Below the pieces are notes generated by a model. The model searched no databases. It worked only from the letters and a program-made list of their open reading frames with translations, and had not been told where the DNA came from. A program made the translations under genes and the position numbers. This document shows, piece after piece, positions 1-12,100 of a stretch of 64,000 nt of DNA. Position 1 is the stretch's first letter. Each line of letters begins with the position of its first letter. This stretch comes from Spirometra erinaceieuropaei. Taxonomy: Eukaryota > Platyhelminthes > Cestoda > Diphyllobothriidea > Diphyllobothriidae. The stretch covers positions 946,634 to 1,010,633 of the forward strand of contig CACRXP010000028.1 in the NCBI GenBank assembly GCA_902702965.1, given 5' to 3'.

Positions 1-130
1 GAGCACACAAAAATGCCCAATCAAAGACTAGAGGTAGAAGTCGAACCCCCGGCTCCCACCAGCGCGGCAAATCTCCGTCATCCAATTCGTCCTCCAAGAA
101 GGATAAGGAACGGGGGCACAAGAGTCGGCG
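1..130 (+). CDS. Gene 1, exon (left edge of window)
   Basis: Open in frame 3, with 42 full codons from base 3. It is rich in Ser, Lys, Arg and Gly and ends in a basic run (KKDKERGHKSRR). The other two frames lack this character or are stopped. The donor GTACGT follows at 131. The exon leaves two bases (CG), which join the first base of the exon at 1012 to make an Arg codon. The true start of this exon is outside the window. Confidence 0.65.
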
Positions 131-3100
131 GTACGTTACCCTCACTGTACTCACTGGTAGCGCATAATGCGGGACGAGAATAACAGGTCGAATCAGCTAC
201 CGTTCTTAAGTTTTCGTCTCCCCAGCCAAAATCACGATTATTGCCAATGCCACCAAAAGAAAAATCGAGCACTATCATCCCTTTCACTTTTATATCATTT
301 TTCTAAATTTTAGTCTGTCGAAAGCGCATTGCAGAATTTCGGCCAACATTTCATGAGATCGGTCACGCACCGTATGTATGCATAAGTGTTAAGTGATGTC
401 CCTTACATCAAGTTATCAACATTTAGAATATAAATGAAGGAAGTCCACATGAAATTAAATTTCATATGAAGTCAAAACTTCCTGACCAAATGCTTTCTAA
501 TCATAGGCCTTTGTTTCTCAGCCGTACGACAATCACAACACTGTTCATACCCCTATGCAACTTAAAGCAGCATCTAGGATTCTGCCTTGGTCTTACCACT
601 TCATCGATTTTTTGCTCAATTTGACCCCACAAAGCTCTTAATTTTGAGATTTTTGCTATGCTCTCTTCTATGTGAAGTTTTGGAGAAAACTATTTAGAGT
701 CTATGTCAATCATCAATAAATTTGTTGCAAAAGTTGTTTTTAATGTTTCACCCGATGCAGGGGACACAGTGACCACTGTAGTCTATCGCGTGCACTGTTT
801 CAAAACGATGGATTCTAATTAAAAAGTGCATCCCAGCCATCCAATCAGTTTTTTTGTAATGATGCGGAAACTTTTAGAAGGATATTCAGTCACACACAGA
901 AGGATGAGGGCTAAAAGTGAGCATGATCATGCTTCAGGCATATAATGAAGACTGCGGGAACTGACGTCCGGGATCTGAACCCATCGCTCTTTCTGTCGTC
1001 TTCTCTTTCAGTCCACCTCTCCTGAAAACTGAGATGGTCGTTAAGAAGACCGGCGGAACAATGCTGACCATAAATGGTGCCAAAGTAGATTTCGCAAAGA
1101 ATGCGTTTGGCGGCAAAAAGGACAAGTTCGTTTTTGCCCCAGTCCCCTCTCCTGTTCGCGGCTACTCCAGCCCGTGGTTGGGTCCGAATCTGAGGTTGGC
1201 CAGTGAAATTCAAATGATTTGGGCACCGTCGAAACTAAAGACACCCTGCTCCGTTTTCTTGCCATTCACATTCGCTAGCGCACTTGAGTTAACAACGGAG
1301 GAGGCCACGGAGCGTGCAAAAACTCTAATAGCGGCTGCAGGTATACTATTTTTGCTATGTATTGTGCTTACTGAATCTCGGCAAGTAACATTAGTTTTAA
1401 CGTTTTTTCGATTTCAGCGGCTGCGGCAGCAGCGGCGGCAAAAGCTGCTAAGGAGGCCGCGGCAGCTGCAGCTGAAGCAGGAGCAGAAGGTAAGCCACTT
1501 CATCCCCATTTTATCGATATTTTCGGATGAAATAAGTAGTTTTTTCAAAAGCACATTTTTTACTACGATTACAGCCAGGTAAGCTGGCATCAGCACAGAT
1601 ACCGCTCCGTTAAAAAATGTAATATCACTAACTTATTCCTGTGAGATCATGCTCAGCCGGTTCTAAAACACTGTAACAGTGAATATAAAGGAATGAATGA
1701 AGCAGGCCATGCCCCTCTGAAATTTTATAACTAGACTGCTAAGACGCGAATAATACGCGACTTCGTAAGCTAGATATCTGACTAACTTTATTGACTTTTT
1801 TCAAAAACGGAATACTCATAAATAGGAAGGTGACGGCTGCCCTAAACCAACTGATTTCTTCCAACGGTATGAATCGCAATAAAGGACGCATGCGCCTTCT
1901 TCGTATCCTAGTCTGTGCATTCGCCCCTGATCTTTAGATGGACAATAAACCTGTTATAAACCTGGTGGCAAATGGGAATGCTTCAGAGTTGCGAAAATTC
2001 CCATGGCAGTGTTCAGAAGACTAGTTGGCGAGCATACGTTGGATTCCGATAAATACCCGTCAGGCCGCTGCATTTATATGGGAACTGGTTCAAGTAAAAT
2101 ATGTCAGTGATTAGAGCTCCTCTTAATGCACAGGCGAGCTGCGGGAACATGGGGGGGGGTGAGTGGGGGTAATAAGAGTCATGTCAGGGGCGCGCAGAAG
2201 AACCTCGTTCATGCTCTACGCTTACTGTGATCAAAATTCGACTAACCACATGCACCTCCTCGCGCCTTTCCACTCTCACCCCGCCCCTGGAATGGCACCT
2301 ATTACTCCCCCACCATATTTCGCAGCCCGTCTGTGTTTTCAGAGGAACTCTAATCGATTTCTCCAAGCCCTGACATATTTTACTTGAACCCGTTCCCATA
2401 TAAATGTAGTGGCCTGACAGGGATTTATCGGAAGCAAACATATTCTCGCCAACTAGTCTTCTGAAATGGACATGTGCTAACTTTAACTTTTTTAATCCGA
2501 CCGCGTTTTATAGAGGTCTAAAAGTTGCCGTGCGCTAGGTAGTCTAAAGATAATGAAATAGACAAGCGAACAACTGAGTAGACTGTGGATAGATTTGTGA
2601 TAGCAGACACCCTTTTCTCAGAGACTTCCGGCACTTTACAATATTTTTGGCTCAATGCAGAAGTCCAAGACGCGTTGTTAAACGGCAAGAACGGGAATCG
2701 ACCTATTTATGAACTTTCTTCAAATAAGGGCTAATTGTCCCACATTCTTATGAATGGGTGTACGACCTGGATTCACTCCATAACCTTGTAAGTGTGCACA
2801 GTAATTTTTCACGAAGATAGCTTCCAGTCAGTATTGCCCGTGATTAAGCGATTATGTAAGCTTGAAGAATGAACAGCGTCAGTACATTAACAGTATTTGG
2901 AAAAATGTTGGCGTCTGAAGCGGTCTTTTATAGACTCGAAATACTCTCGGCAATAATTTTAACCAGCGTCTGTTAACGAAGCTCCATGCATGCGTCGAGG
3001 TTATTTATAAACGTATATTTATGCACAAGAAGACTATCAACAAAGACAAGGGAGACTGAAGTGGTCATTTCTGGCTTATTAGCCGTTTTCAGCCAGCTCT

Positions 3101-6100
3101 TCCCAAATCCAAGTTGGCGAGGATTGGTTATGTAAGCCTGCTGAGAAAGTAGAGCCTAGAGACTCCTGTAATAGGAGAAGGATGTTAGTATTAGTTTTAT
3201 CAGTAGGATAGATGGATGAGGCAATTAACGGGATCTACGAAAAGCATCGAAATAACTCTCATTTCTACCATCTGTTTGCTTTATTACTCCAACGACCTGC
3301 CGAAACAGAGCACGTAGTTTGGGAGATGAGAATCCGGGCGTGAAACGGGCGGAAAACAGATAAAGGTTATTGGTTAAAGGGGCCGGACTGGGTAAGAGGG
3401 CATGCGGCGAGCAAATGTAGCCCCAACCCTAACTTGGCCATAATCCCAACCCTAAGCCCCTCCTTAACCCTAATCTCCAACTTAACCATAACCTTAAAAG
3501 CAATCTTTGCTTCGACCCAAAGTTTCACCATTTCCTTAGGATTAGCCATACACACAACCCTAACAGAGCAGGCCTACCAAAGTTAAACGAGCAGGAATCT
3601 TAAAGTGATTAAAACTGTAGTTTGCATATCCAATTGTTATTCCTAGGTTTGCCTCACTTAAACCTTGAAATCGCGTTCTTTGGTCATCGAACGTTATTAT
3701 GTCTAACGTTTTACTAATTTAACCATGAACCCGTGGTCTTGTTGGTAGCGATCGGAAATATTAACTATGTTAGAAGTTCGTTCAGCAACCGGGTTACGAG
3801 GTGTGCTCGTCCTGCCGTGCATTGGGGCTCAATACAGAGCCCTCGCAGTCGACAGTGGCCCTCCGTCATTCTGGCCGAGCGATAGCGACCTACGTATCAA
3901 ATAGATGATGGAGATGGAACCGTGCATAACATTGGCTTCACTTTTTAAGGCCAAATCCACCTTGCTTCTATGAGAAAACTGGGTCAAACCAACTGCCAAT
4001 AGGTTTAGATGCAGTGGCCAATTCCACATCAAACTGTCTTTTACCACTGTTGTGCTGCGGTTGGTCTCTCTTATGGTCGAACCAGACTTCATACACAAAT
4101 ACATCGGCATCGGAGAATCGCGCAGATCAACCGTGGGAAATCTTGCCCGCCAGTTAAAGCGGCTAACAGGGTGTCTCAAGCACACTGGGGACAGTTTTAT
4201 GGATTCACTGAAGCGATCTGGCCGCCACCTGTGTCCAAACATGATGACTAACTCACGCGAATAGTCATTTGATGTGACGACGAAGGCATCACAGTGAATG
4301 CTCTCCCATACACCGCTCTATAGTGCCTACACTCACAGAAGAGTTGGCGTAAACTGAACTGCTATGCTTACGGAACAAGCCATCCCTGTGGAGGTGATTG
4401 CCCAATTGGCCCCGAGGAAGACCAACTGACTGCAAGACCTTTTGCCTTTGTCTGACATACCCTGTCGCATGTGTCATTCAGACGAATTAAGTGCCGTCTC
4501 AATAACCCCATATTGTATCTGTTCGTTTCTGTAGGTACCGCCGAAACTGATAGTAAAGACGCTTGACTGGTCCGCTTTTGCCTCAATAATTTTCGGCGCT
4601 CAGTTAAACAAACTCGTAGTTTTTCTTGAAGAAAGCACAAAAGACCATTTTCGCTATTTATTTTACAGTCAATTACATATTATCAGTTTTGAAAATGAGT
4701 CGAATTTGCATGTTGGTTCCCAAAAGTTTGTACTTATGAGAATGCTAGAAACGTTTGCTAGAATATTCGTGCAGTGTGCTATTTTTAGGTTTAATACTAT
4801 AGTTCATAAATTACATAATGTGATTCATATTTATTGGGATATTCTAAGAGCATACAGCAACATATAGTAAGTTGCCTAAATCATAAAATATGCCTAATTT
4901 GACAAAAAATCTCTGATCAATCGGAAACTCGTTCTAATATGTTGATGGAGCCGTGCAAGGTTATCTAAGATTTCTTCAGAAAAATGTAATTGGCCGAGGT
5001 CCGGGAGCCTGAAGAAAATGAAAAAAACAGTATGCGCTTTAACCTATATAAGTATTAGTAGACTTTTAAGGATCTAAACACATGTTTATTCTAAGTAAAA
5101 CCCCGGAAAAGACGTAGATAAGTGCATAAAGAGTATGCGGAGCGAATGCTTTGTACATATACTTTATGAAAATTTACTGAACGCATTCAGGAATCGAAAG
5201 CAGGCGAAAACCCTACGACAGTTAGATAATGATTTGCCAAAGAACCATTTACACGAGAAACTGGGAAGTGATTTGTTGGAAAGGCAGTCTGTTAAGGTTN
5301 NNNNNNNNNNNNNNNNNNNNNNNNNNNNNNNNNNNNNNNNNNNNNNNNNNNNNNNNNNNNNNNNNNNNNNNNNNNNNNNNNNNNNNNNNNNNNNNNNNNN
5401 NNNNNNNNNNNNNNNNNNNNNNNNNNNNNNNNNNNNNNNNNNNNNNNNNNNNNNNNNNNNNNNNNNNNNNNNNNNNNNNNNNNNNNNNNNNNNNNNNNNN
5501 NNNNNNNNNNNNNNNNNNNNNNNNNNNNNNNNNNNNNNNNNNNNNNNNNNNNNNNNNNNNNNNNNNNNNNNNNNNNNNNNNNNNNNNNNNNNNNNNNNNN
5601 NNNNNNNNNNNNNNNNNNNNNNNNNNNNNNNNNNNNNNNNNNNNNNNNNNNNNNNNNNNNNNNNNNNNNNNNNNNNNNNNNNNNNNNNNNNNNNNNNNNN
5701 NNNNNNNNNNNNNNNNNNNNNNNNNNNNNNNNNNNNNNNNNNNNNNNNNNNNNNNNNNNNNNNNNNNNNNNNNNNNNNNNNNNNNNNNNNNNNNNNNNNN
5801 NNNNNNNNNNNNNNNNNNNNNNNNNNNNNNNNNNNNNNNNNNNNNNNNNNNNNNNNNNNNNNNNNNNNNNNNNNNNNNNNNNNNNNNNNNNTTTCTGTAA
5901 AATATGTTTGGATTTACAAGAACATCGAAAATCAATAGGAAAAATGTATGCTGATCAAGTAATCATTTTTACCGAGTGTGGTTTCTGTAGGAGGTCAAAA
6001 AGACCTGCATTCATAAGCCGACATACTGGCGAGTCCGAAATGTTATAGGGTTATGCTGTATGATAATCAGTATAACAAAAAAATTGCAGAATTTTGGCCA

Positions 6101-9100
6101 ACATTTCGTGAGATCGGCCACGCACTGTAGTTATCTCTCCAAAAACACCTGCGGTATGAAACAGAAAAGCGCGCGCTCACATTATGCAGCTGGTTCGCAA
6201 ATGACTTCTAACCGACGGGTCATCAACGCCAGTAAATCCGGCTTTATCAGTCCACATTCATCTGCCAGTCTTTGTCAGTTTGCTGCTGCAAGTAGTCACT
6301 TGGTTGTCAGTTGGCGACAGGTCGGATGTCCACTGTCAGTCACAGCCGCCGGCCTATTCAGGACGTGTTTGCTCTGGAAAGCCAAGCAGATTTTTGTAGA
6401 TTTATTCTTGTGTGCGTGGACATCAAACCAAATCTTCGTCTTGGTCATACAAAAGTTTCCTATTTTTTGGCCTGTGAGGGCAATTACTTTGTTCTAGTAT
6501 TTTCAAAGTGCCTCATTTTCTGGTAATTTTAATTTTACTGTCGTACTGGCAGGTATTAGGCCATACTCCACAAAACGCGTTGGGGCCACTTAAACCTATA
6601 TATTGAATTGCAACCTGTTCATTTTAAGAGGATGCATCTTTCATATCTGCCAAGGACTTTAATTAAGTCTTTTGGGTCAAATTTGTCATGTGCCTTGTGA
6701 GCAGACTTTGTGGAAGCTCTTCGGAATAAGCAGACTTCAGCGTCCTTTGAGCTTATTACCCCGATTTCCACAGCAAACTAGTATTTTCGTATGTTTGGTC
6801 AGTTTCCTTCTATCAAAGGATGATTCGCTGTGCCTGAAATTTCCGTATAAAATTTGAGAATCTACTTAGCATATGTGCGGCGAATGAGCAACTCGACTTC
6901 TGTAGCACGAACATTACAGAAGAACTTTAATGAAAACTTTGCATTCCATAATCTTTTTATAAGATAAAGATTAAATAATTAAAAGCAATTTATATCTGTT
7001 CAATTTTTCTCGATAACGAACTCACTGACACGACTAGTTGCTGCTGCACACCGCGTACCTGGCTAGCAGTAACAAGGCTAGGCGAGCAGACAAGGCGCAC
7101 AGCACAACCTTTGAGTAGGTCACTCATTTGATTAACCAGTTAGCATGTCGTTCTGTTCTGCTGTCTATTCAGGCGCCAGGAACTAAACGACAGATTGTAT
7201 GGCGCGTGGCCGACGGTGACCCCAATAGCGACACCGAGAAGGTGCGCCGCAAAGCCCAAAAGACTGGGCCTTACCGTGATGCCCACCAGTCCTCCACAAT
7301 GCGGGCGGAGAATCTGCGGGTGAAGAGTGGCTGGTTGAATCTCATGTTGGGTGTGAAGGGCGGGTCCTGGAAACCGATCCCCATCACTGGGCCATTTACA
7401 CCGCGTACACTCAACATCACCACTTACCAGCTTGGACGGTAAGCTTGCTGCCTATTTCCCCCTCCCCACAAATTATTCCGGGTTTTTGAAAGCACTTCCT
7501 ACGGAGAAGTACTACCGACCGTTACAGTGGAGACTGGAGTCGGTTATTTCTGCATTATCTTCAATCATCGTCATCGCCAACTTACCATACCCTAGGTCTC
7601 CACTGACGATGTATTGCGAGTTGATTTCGATAGGAATTAGTCCACGAAATGTCCGCTGCAATCGAGAATAGTCGCAACCATGACGGATCGGCGGTCATAA
7701 GCCTAGCCTGATAGAAAGATCGTAAATCATCATCTTGCTCGCCTTGGTGTTTCGGCCCTGTTGCGTTCTCAAACAGAAGTTCAGGCGGTTTAGAAGACAA
7801 GCCTTTATTCAGCGTAAGCTCGAGTCTTCGAGAAACAGATATCTGCGAGGCAAGTTTTGGTTCTAAAACTAACATTCGTCTGAAAAACTCCTTCAAATTT
7901 CATGAGCATCTCATCCGAAGCCCATGCGGTGACATTTGATGCTTCCAGTTCTGGGGACCCGATATGTCTTTGTTAAAAATACTTCTCTAAACTTGCTTGC
8001 TTGCTTGGCTCAATCGGGCCAGCTGCAAAGGCTTGAAACGGGAGCTTTTAAACCACAGCGAGAGCTCTAACTCCGTCCTACAATCTGGCCCGAAGGGAGA
8101 ATGTTCTCGTAAAGTAATTGAAGATTTTTAACTTGTATGGATAATCATGGCCCATCTAAACATGTAATTTTTCTCTGCCTGAAACTTTGCACTTTAATAC
8201 ATGGTACTTTGTATTCAGAAAATGGTTGAGATCGTGGTCGAATTGGCGGAATTAGCTTCTGCCCTAGCACTCACTTCTTTCGAGAGTAAAACGAACTTGC
8301 ACAGGCGAGGAATTTGCTCATTGGCAGTCTGGCATCTAGACTTATTCCAAGATGTTCGACGTCAGAAAACGCTTCGAATTCTAGCAACTATAATAACTAT
8401 AATTTGCCTTTTTTAGGACCTAACTTTTGCAACCCCATTTTGCACCCGAAAACCCCCGAGGTGGTTCTGCAAGTTTTGGACCATAAAATCAGCACGCGGG
8501 ATTACCTTCACGGATAACTACCGCAGCACGGGGAAACAAGAGAGTAGGAAACCGACGTCATTTCTGTTCGCCATCGAATAACACTAAGAATTGGTGAGGA
8601 GCCGACTTAATGCCTTACACGCCACTACTGTTCACTTAAAAGAGGGGAAAGTTGTCTGCACCTTTTCAGCTAAATGGCGGCATAGTGACAGGCAGTCATC
8701 ATATGATCACTTCATGACTGACATTCGTTCAAACGATCGTCCGATGGTGTCCAACGGACTTTGGAAAATCGTGCATTTGGTAGTCAGTTTAACCTGACTA
8801 CCAATGGTTTTTTTTGTCAGCAAAATCGATCTAATTATTACAATTTGCCGACGGTTCCAGTCGACTGCTACAGTGTTGGGTCGGCGTGACGTAAATGAGA
8901 GGTGTTCGACTCGCTAAAGTCTTGACCTGCGCTTGACTTATGTGATTTGAGTACGGTGGGACAAATTCATACACAAAGTACACATTACTGCTGATTTTAG
9001 CAGGTGCAATGCCTCGGTTTTTTACTGAAGTTGATTATAACCAGTTTGAATATTTGCTTAAGTCCCAGGACGCACCCTAAAAAATTCGCTTTCGACCACT

Positions 9101-12100
9101 TAAGTCAAAGCTCTAGAAGAATTTTGAGACTCACTTTGATGGTGGGCTACGGAAAATAGGCGGGACTGGTATCCGAGTTTTGGGCAAGCACTGCGTTCTA
9201 AGTGTCTTTCTGTGTACAAGAGATTTGCCTTAAATTTCTAACAGGGCAGTCACTAAGAGTGAAAAAATAGGCTTGACTTTTGGATCAGAGATAAGGCAAT
9301 ATCAAATAATTGCGAAGCTGACAGGCATTCCGCCGCTGCTTAATCAATCCAGCATCCGCCGAGAATCTAGAAGTTTGTCGGTTGAATCCGCTCAGGGAAT
9401 CACTATTTTCGCGCAGTCGGCCTCAGCAAACTTTTTCAAATTAATAATCTTCGGACGTACCTTCCTCGGGCGTACACGAAAATCTGACTGTCATTTAGTG
9501 AGAGAATTCCATTGACTATCGTTGACACGCAAATGCTGACAGTGATAATCAACAAAAATGAATATTTTTTGCAGTAATTAAAGCAGAGCTCATAAGATGA
9601 GCACAAGACCGCTACATAAGGATTTGTTTTAGAAGTCAGCAGGTGTTGTTCTGTCAAAACTCCCGACTTGCCGTTTGGCTGCAAAATAGTCCGGCCAGTA
9701 ATGTTTTCACTCAAAGAATCCATGTATGGGTGTCTGTTTTGCATTCCTTTAACGACAAACACTCCGAACACCAATATAATGAGTCTATGTAGGCCATAGA
9801 AGTCCACAGCGGCAGCAAAGATTCACTTTTTAATCTGTGATCTTTCCGAGGAATTGAGCTAAATGAACCCAACAGGTCTTTGCTGTCTGTTACTGAAAAG
9901 GTTCGTCTTCCTCTATAACAATGACCCATTTCGGACACCGGCAAGCAAACTGGCTCATTTGATGGGTCGACTGGAAGCCCTATGCGTTGCTCCGCCAGGG
10001 GTCCTTCTCATTTGCCTTCAAGTTACGCCACTGAAGTGGAACCTCTGGATCAGTGTTGTTCCCTCTTCAAAGCTCATTGATGCTCTGGAAGAGCGTTTGA
10101 AAGAGGGCTACGTACCCCTGGTTCAGGTGAGTTCTTTTGGTGCTTTCAGTCTGAAATCTTCCCCCCTTATTGTAAATGAGGCAGCTATTTACAAAGAGTA
10201 GAAAAATCCGCTCGTGATCGCCAGGACTTTTACGAAACGTTTTATGTAAGCGAAGTAAGTGAAAAACAGAGACCTGTATAGAACTGTGCGCTTTGTCAAG
10301 GTAGTGATTCTTTCTTACTTCTTGGTCTCTGAGGCTAGGTCTCAAAGCTAGCAGTTATTTGGACTTATGCTACAGAAAAGCAAATCCAACTTCCCTGATT
10401 GTTTATTGCTCCTCTGCAATAGCACAATGCCAGCCTAATGAGAAAGGCCTACGCGGTAGCGAATTGCGCAGTGCAGTCCATGCCCGCCCTCGTTCCTCCG
10501 CCGGCTGAGGACGAAGATCCCATAACTGTGAGTTGTGGCGATTTAAATGCTGAGAGCAGACTGCTTCTTCTTCTTCTTCTTCTTCTTCTTCTTCTTCTTC
10601 TTCTCCTCCTCCTCCTCCTTCTTCTTCTTCTTCTTCTTCTTCTTCTTCTTCTTCTTCAGAAATCCTGCCTTCTGCTAATCGTTAATTTGCAGGCGTAAGT
10701 ATCTTCAAAAATTTCAGATAGTTGCATAGACTCGAGTGAATTTCCCCGAAAGGATTAGCAACCAGTTAGTGCCTCACAGAGTTTTAATAAAACCAGTTCA
10801 TATTAACGTTAGAATATGGAGGATGCAAGTACCTATTTAGAAAAAATTCTCGCCATCACAATATGTGACAATTTCGCATGACCAGCCATGTAGCCGAATA
10901 ACTCGAAGTGCACTGCTGGCGCTTGCAAAGGGATCAACGCCTAGCCAGTTGAATGTGCGCATTCGAGAATTTATGAACATAGGTAGGGCACATCAGGAAC
11001 AATTAAAGCCGTGCGCTGCCACAGGAGTAACTTCCATGCTTTTAAACGTCGAGTATAACGATGACAAAATATTTTATACCGGAGGTAATAAAAGCTGGAA
11101 ATGTGTCAACCGCTTACGAGGAACAGAGATGGGCTCGTGCAACAAAGGAGGAGACTGATCGAACACCGGAACCATCCGTTTATTTTTTCAAGTTTCCCAA
11201 CTCGTACAGGAGTCCATCTGCAATGATGACAAGGGCAAAGGAACAGGAGACAGTTTTAGGGGTCATCAACCGATCAGCGACCTTGCCGCAGCTCTGAAGG
11301 TAACTGGGCCAGTCTCTGTGAGCGGCCGATTGGGTTCTCATCCGACGCCCAGGCTTCAGTCAGTTCCCGACTCTTATTGTTTCCCGGCACAGGCAAGTCT
11401 TTTGGCGTCTGCGAAGGTGAATCCGTGCTCTGTGTCGAAGTTTTTGACAGTCAGCTTGCTCTCGTGTATACACGGTTCAGATGTGCGTTCAGCCTGGTCT
11501 GAGCAGGTAAAACAACATTACAGGCAAAGGATTCAATATATTACACCAGACTGCTCCCATGAATTTCATCGGCCCTTGACTTTGGGGACTGCTACAGGTT
11601 AACAGCAATATTAACAGACAAAAGTCTGTATAATGCTGTAAATGCATTAATGCGCCAATATACTTATCTCTGCGTCTTGGAGGCCGGGCGTCTCGTGATT
11701 AGGTAAACATCTAAAAGAAATGTGCTATCTCGCCCACAAAATATTCTTCAATACGGTGAACTCTCCTGCGCGAGGGTTAACATAAGGTAATCTCTATTCC
11801 ATAAAGTGTATCAAAACACCCGGGAAAATATGTACGACGATGTAAAACTGCCAACTTGGACGTTGGGTGGTCGTTTGGAGTCACACTGTAAATCCTGGTC
11901 AATACCCGAGCGGCTTTAGACGAGACGGCCTAAGTAAAACTGGCAGGGTGGGATCCAAATCTGCCGTGGTCAGATCGATGCGCAAATAATGCCGAATAAT
12001 CGTTCCATAGTGCACCAGAATATTTTTTACGGATTAAAATGATGACCTTATTATCGCGTTCGGTGTTAAAAATGACCATTTGTCGAACAACTTAGTCGCC

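Larger units (their letters stand above)
1490..7172 (+). other. Long intron interval of gene 1 with repeats and an assembly gap
   Basis: No exon is firmly supported here, though phase demands at least one. It contains an imperfect hairpin (2013-2465), a CCCTAA-like block (3418-3565), fragments of dispersed repeats (3040-3120 and 3740-3860), the gap at 5300-5891 and a half foldback element after it. One weak exon candidate runs from 5191 to 5296: acceptor ATTCAG, a charged open frame, and a GT just before the gap. Its end phase suits the exon at 7173. Confidence 0.5.

Noticed and set aside
1034..1582. 182-codon frame read through two introns
   Set aside because: GTATAC/TTTCAG and GTAAGC sites interrupt it, and the correct frame in 1418-1489 is a different one (Ala-rich).
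5135..5938. Long open frames on both strands across the first gap
   Set aside because: They exist only because undetermined bases contain no stops. Only the part before 5296 was considered, as a weak exon.
10438..10698. 86-codon frame with a long leucine run
   Set aside because: The leucines are a translation of the CTT microsatellite in an intron. Only the first part (to 10527) is an exon.
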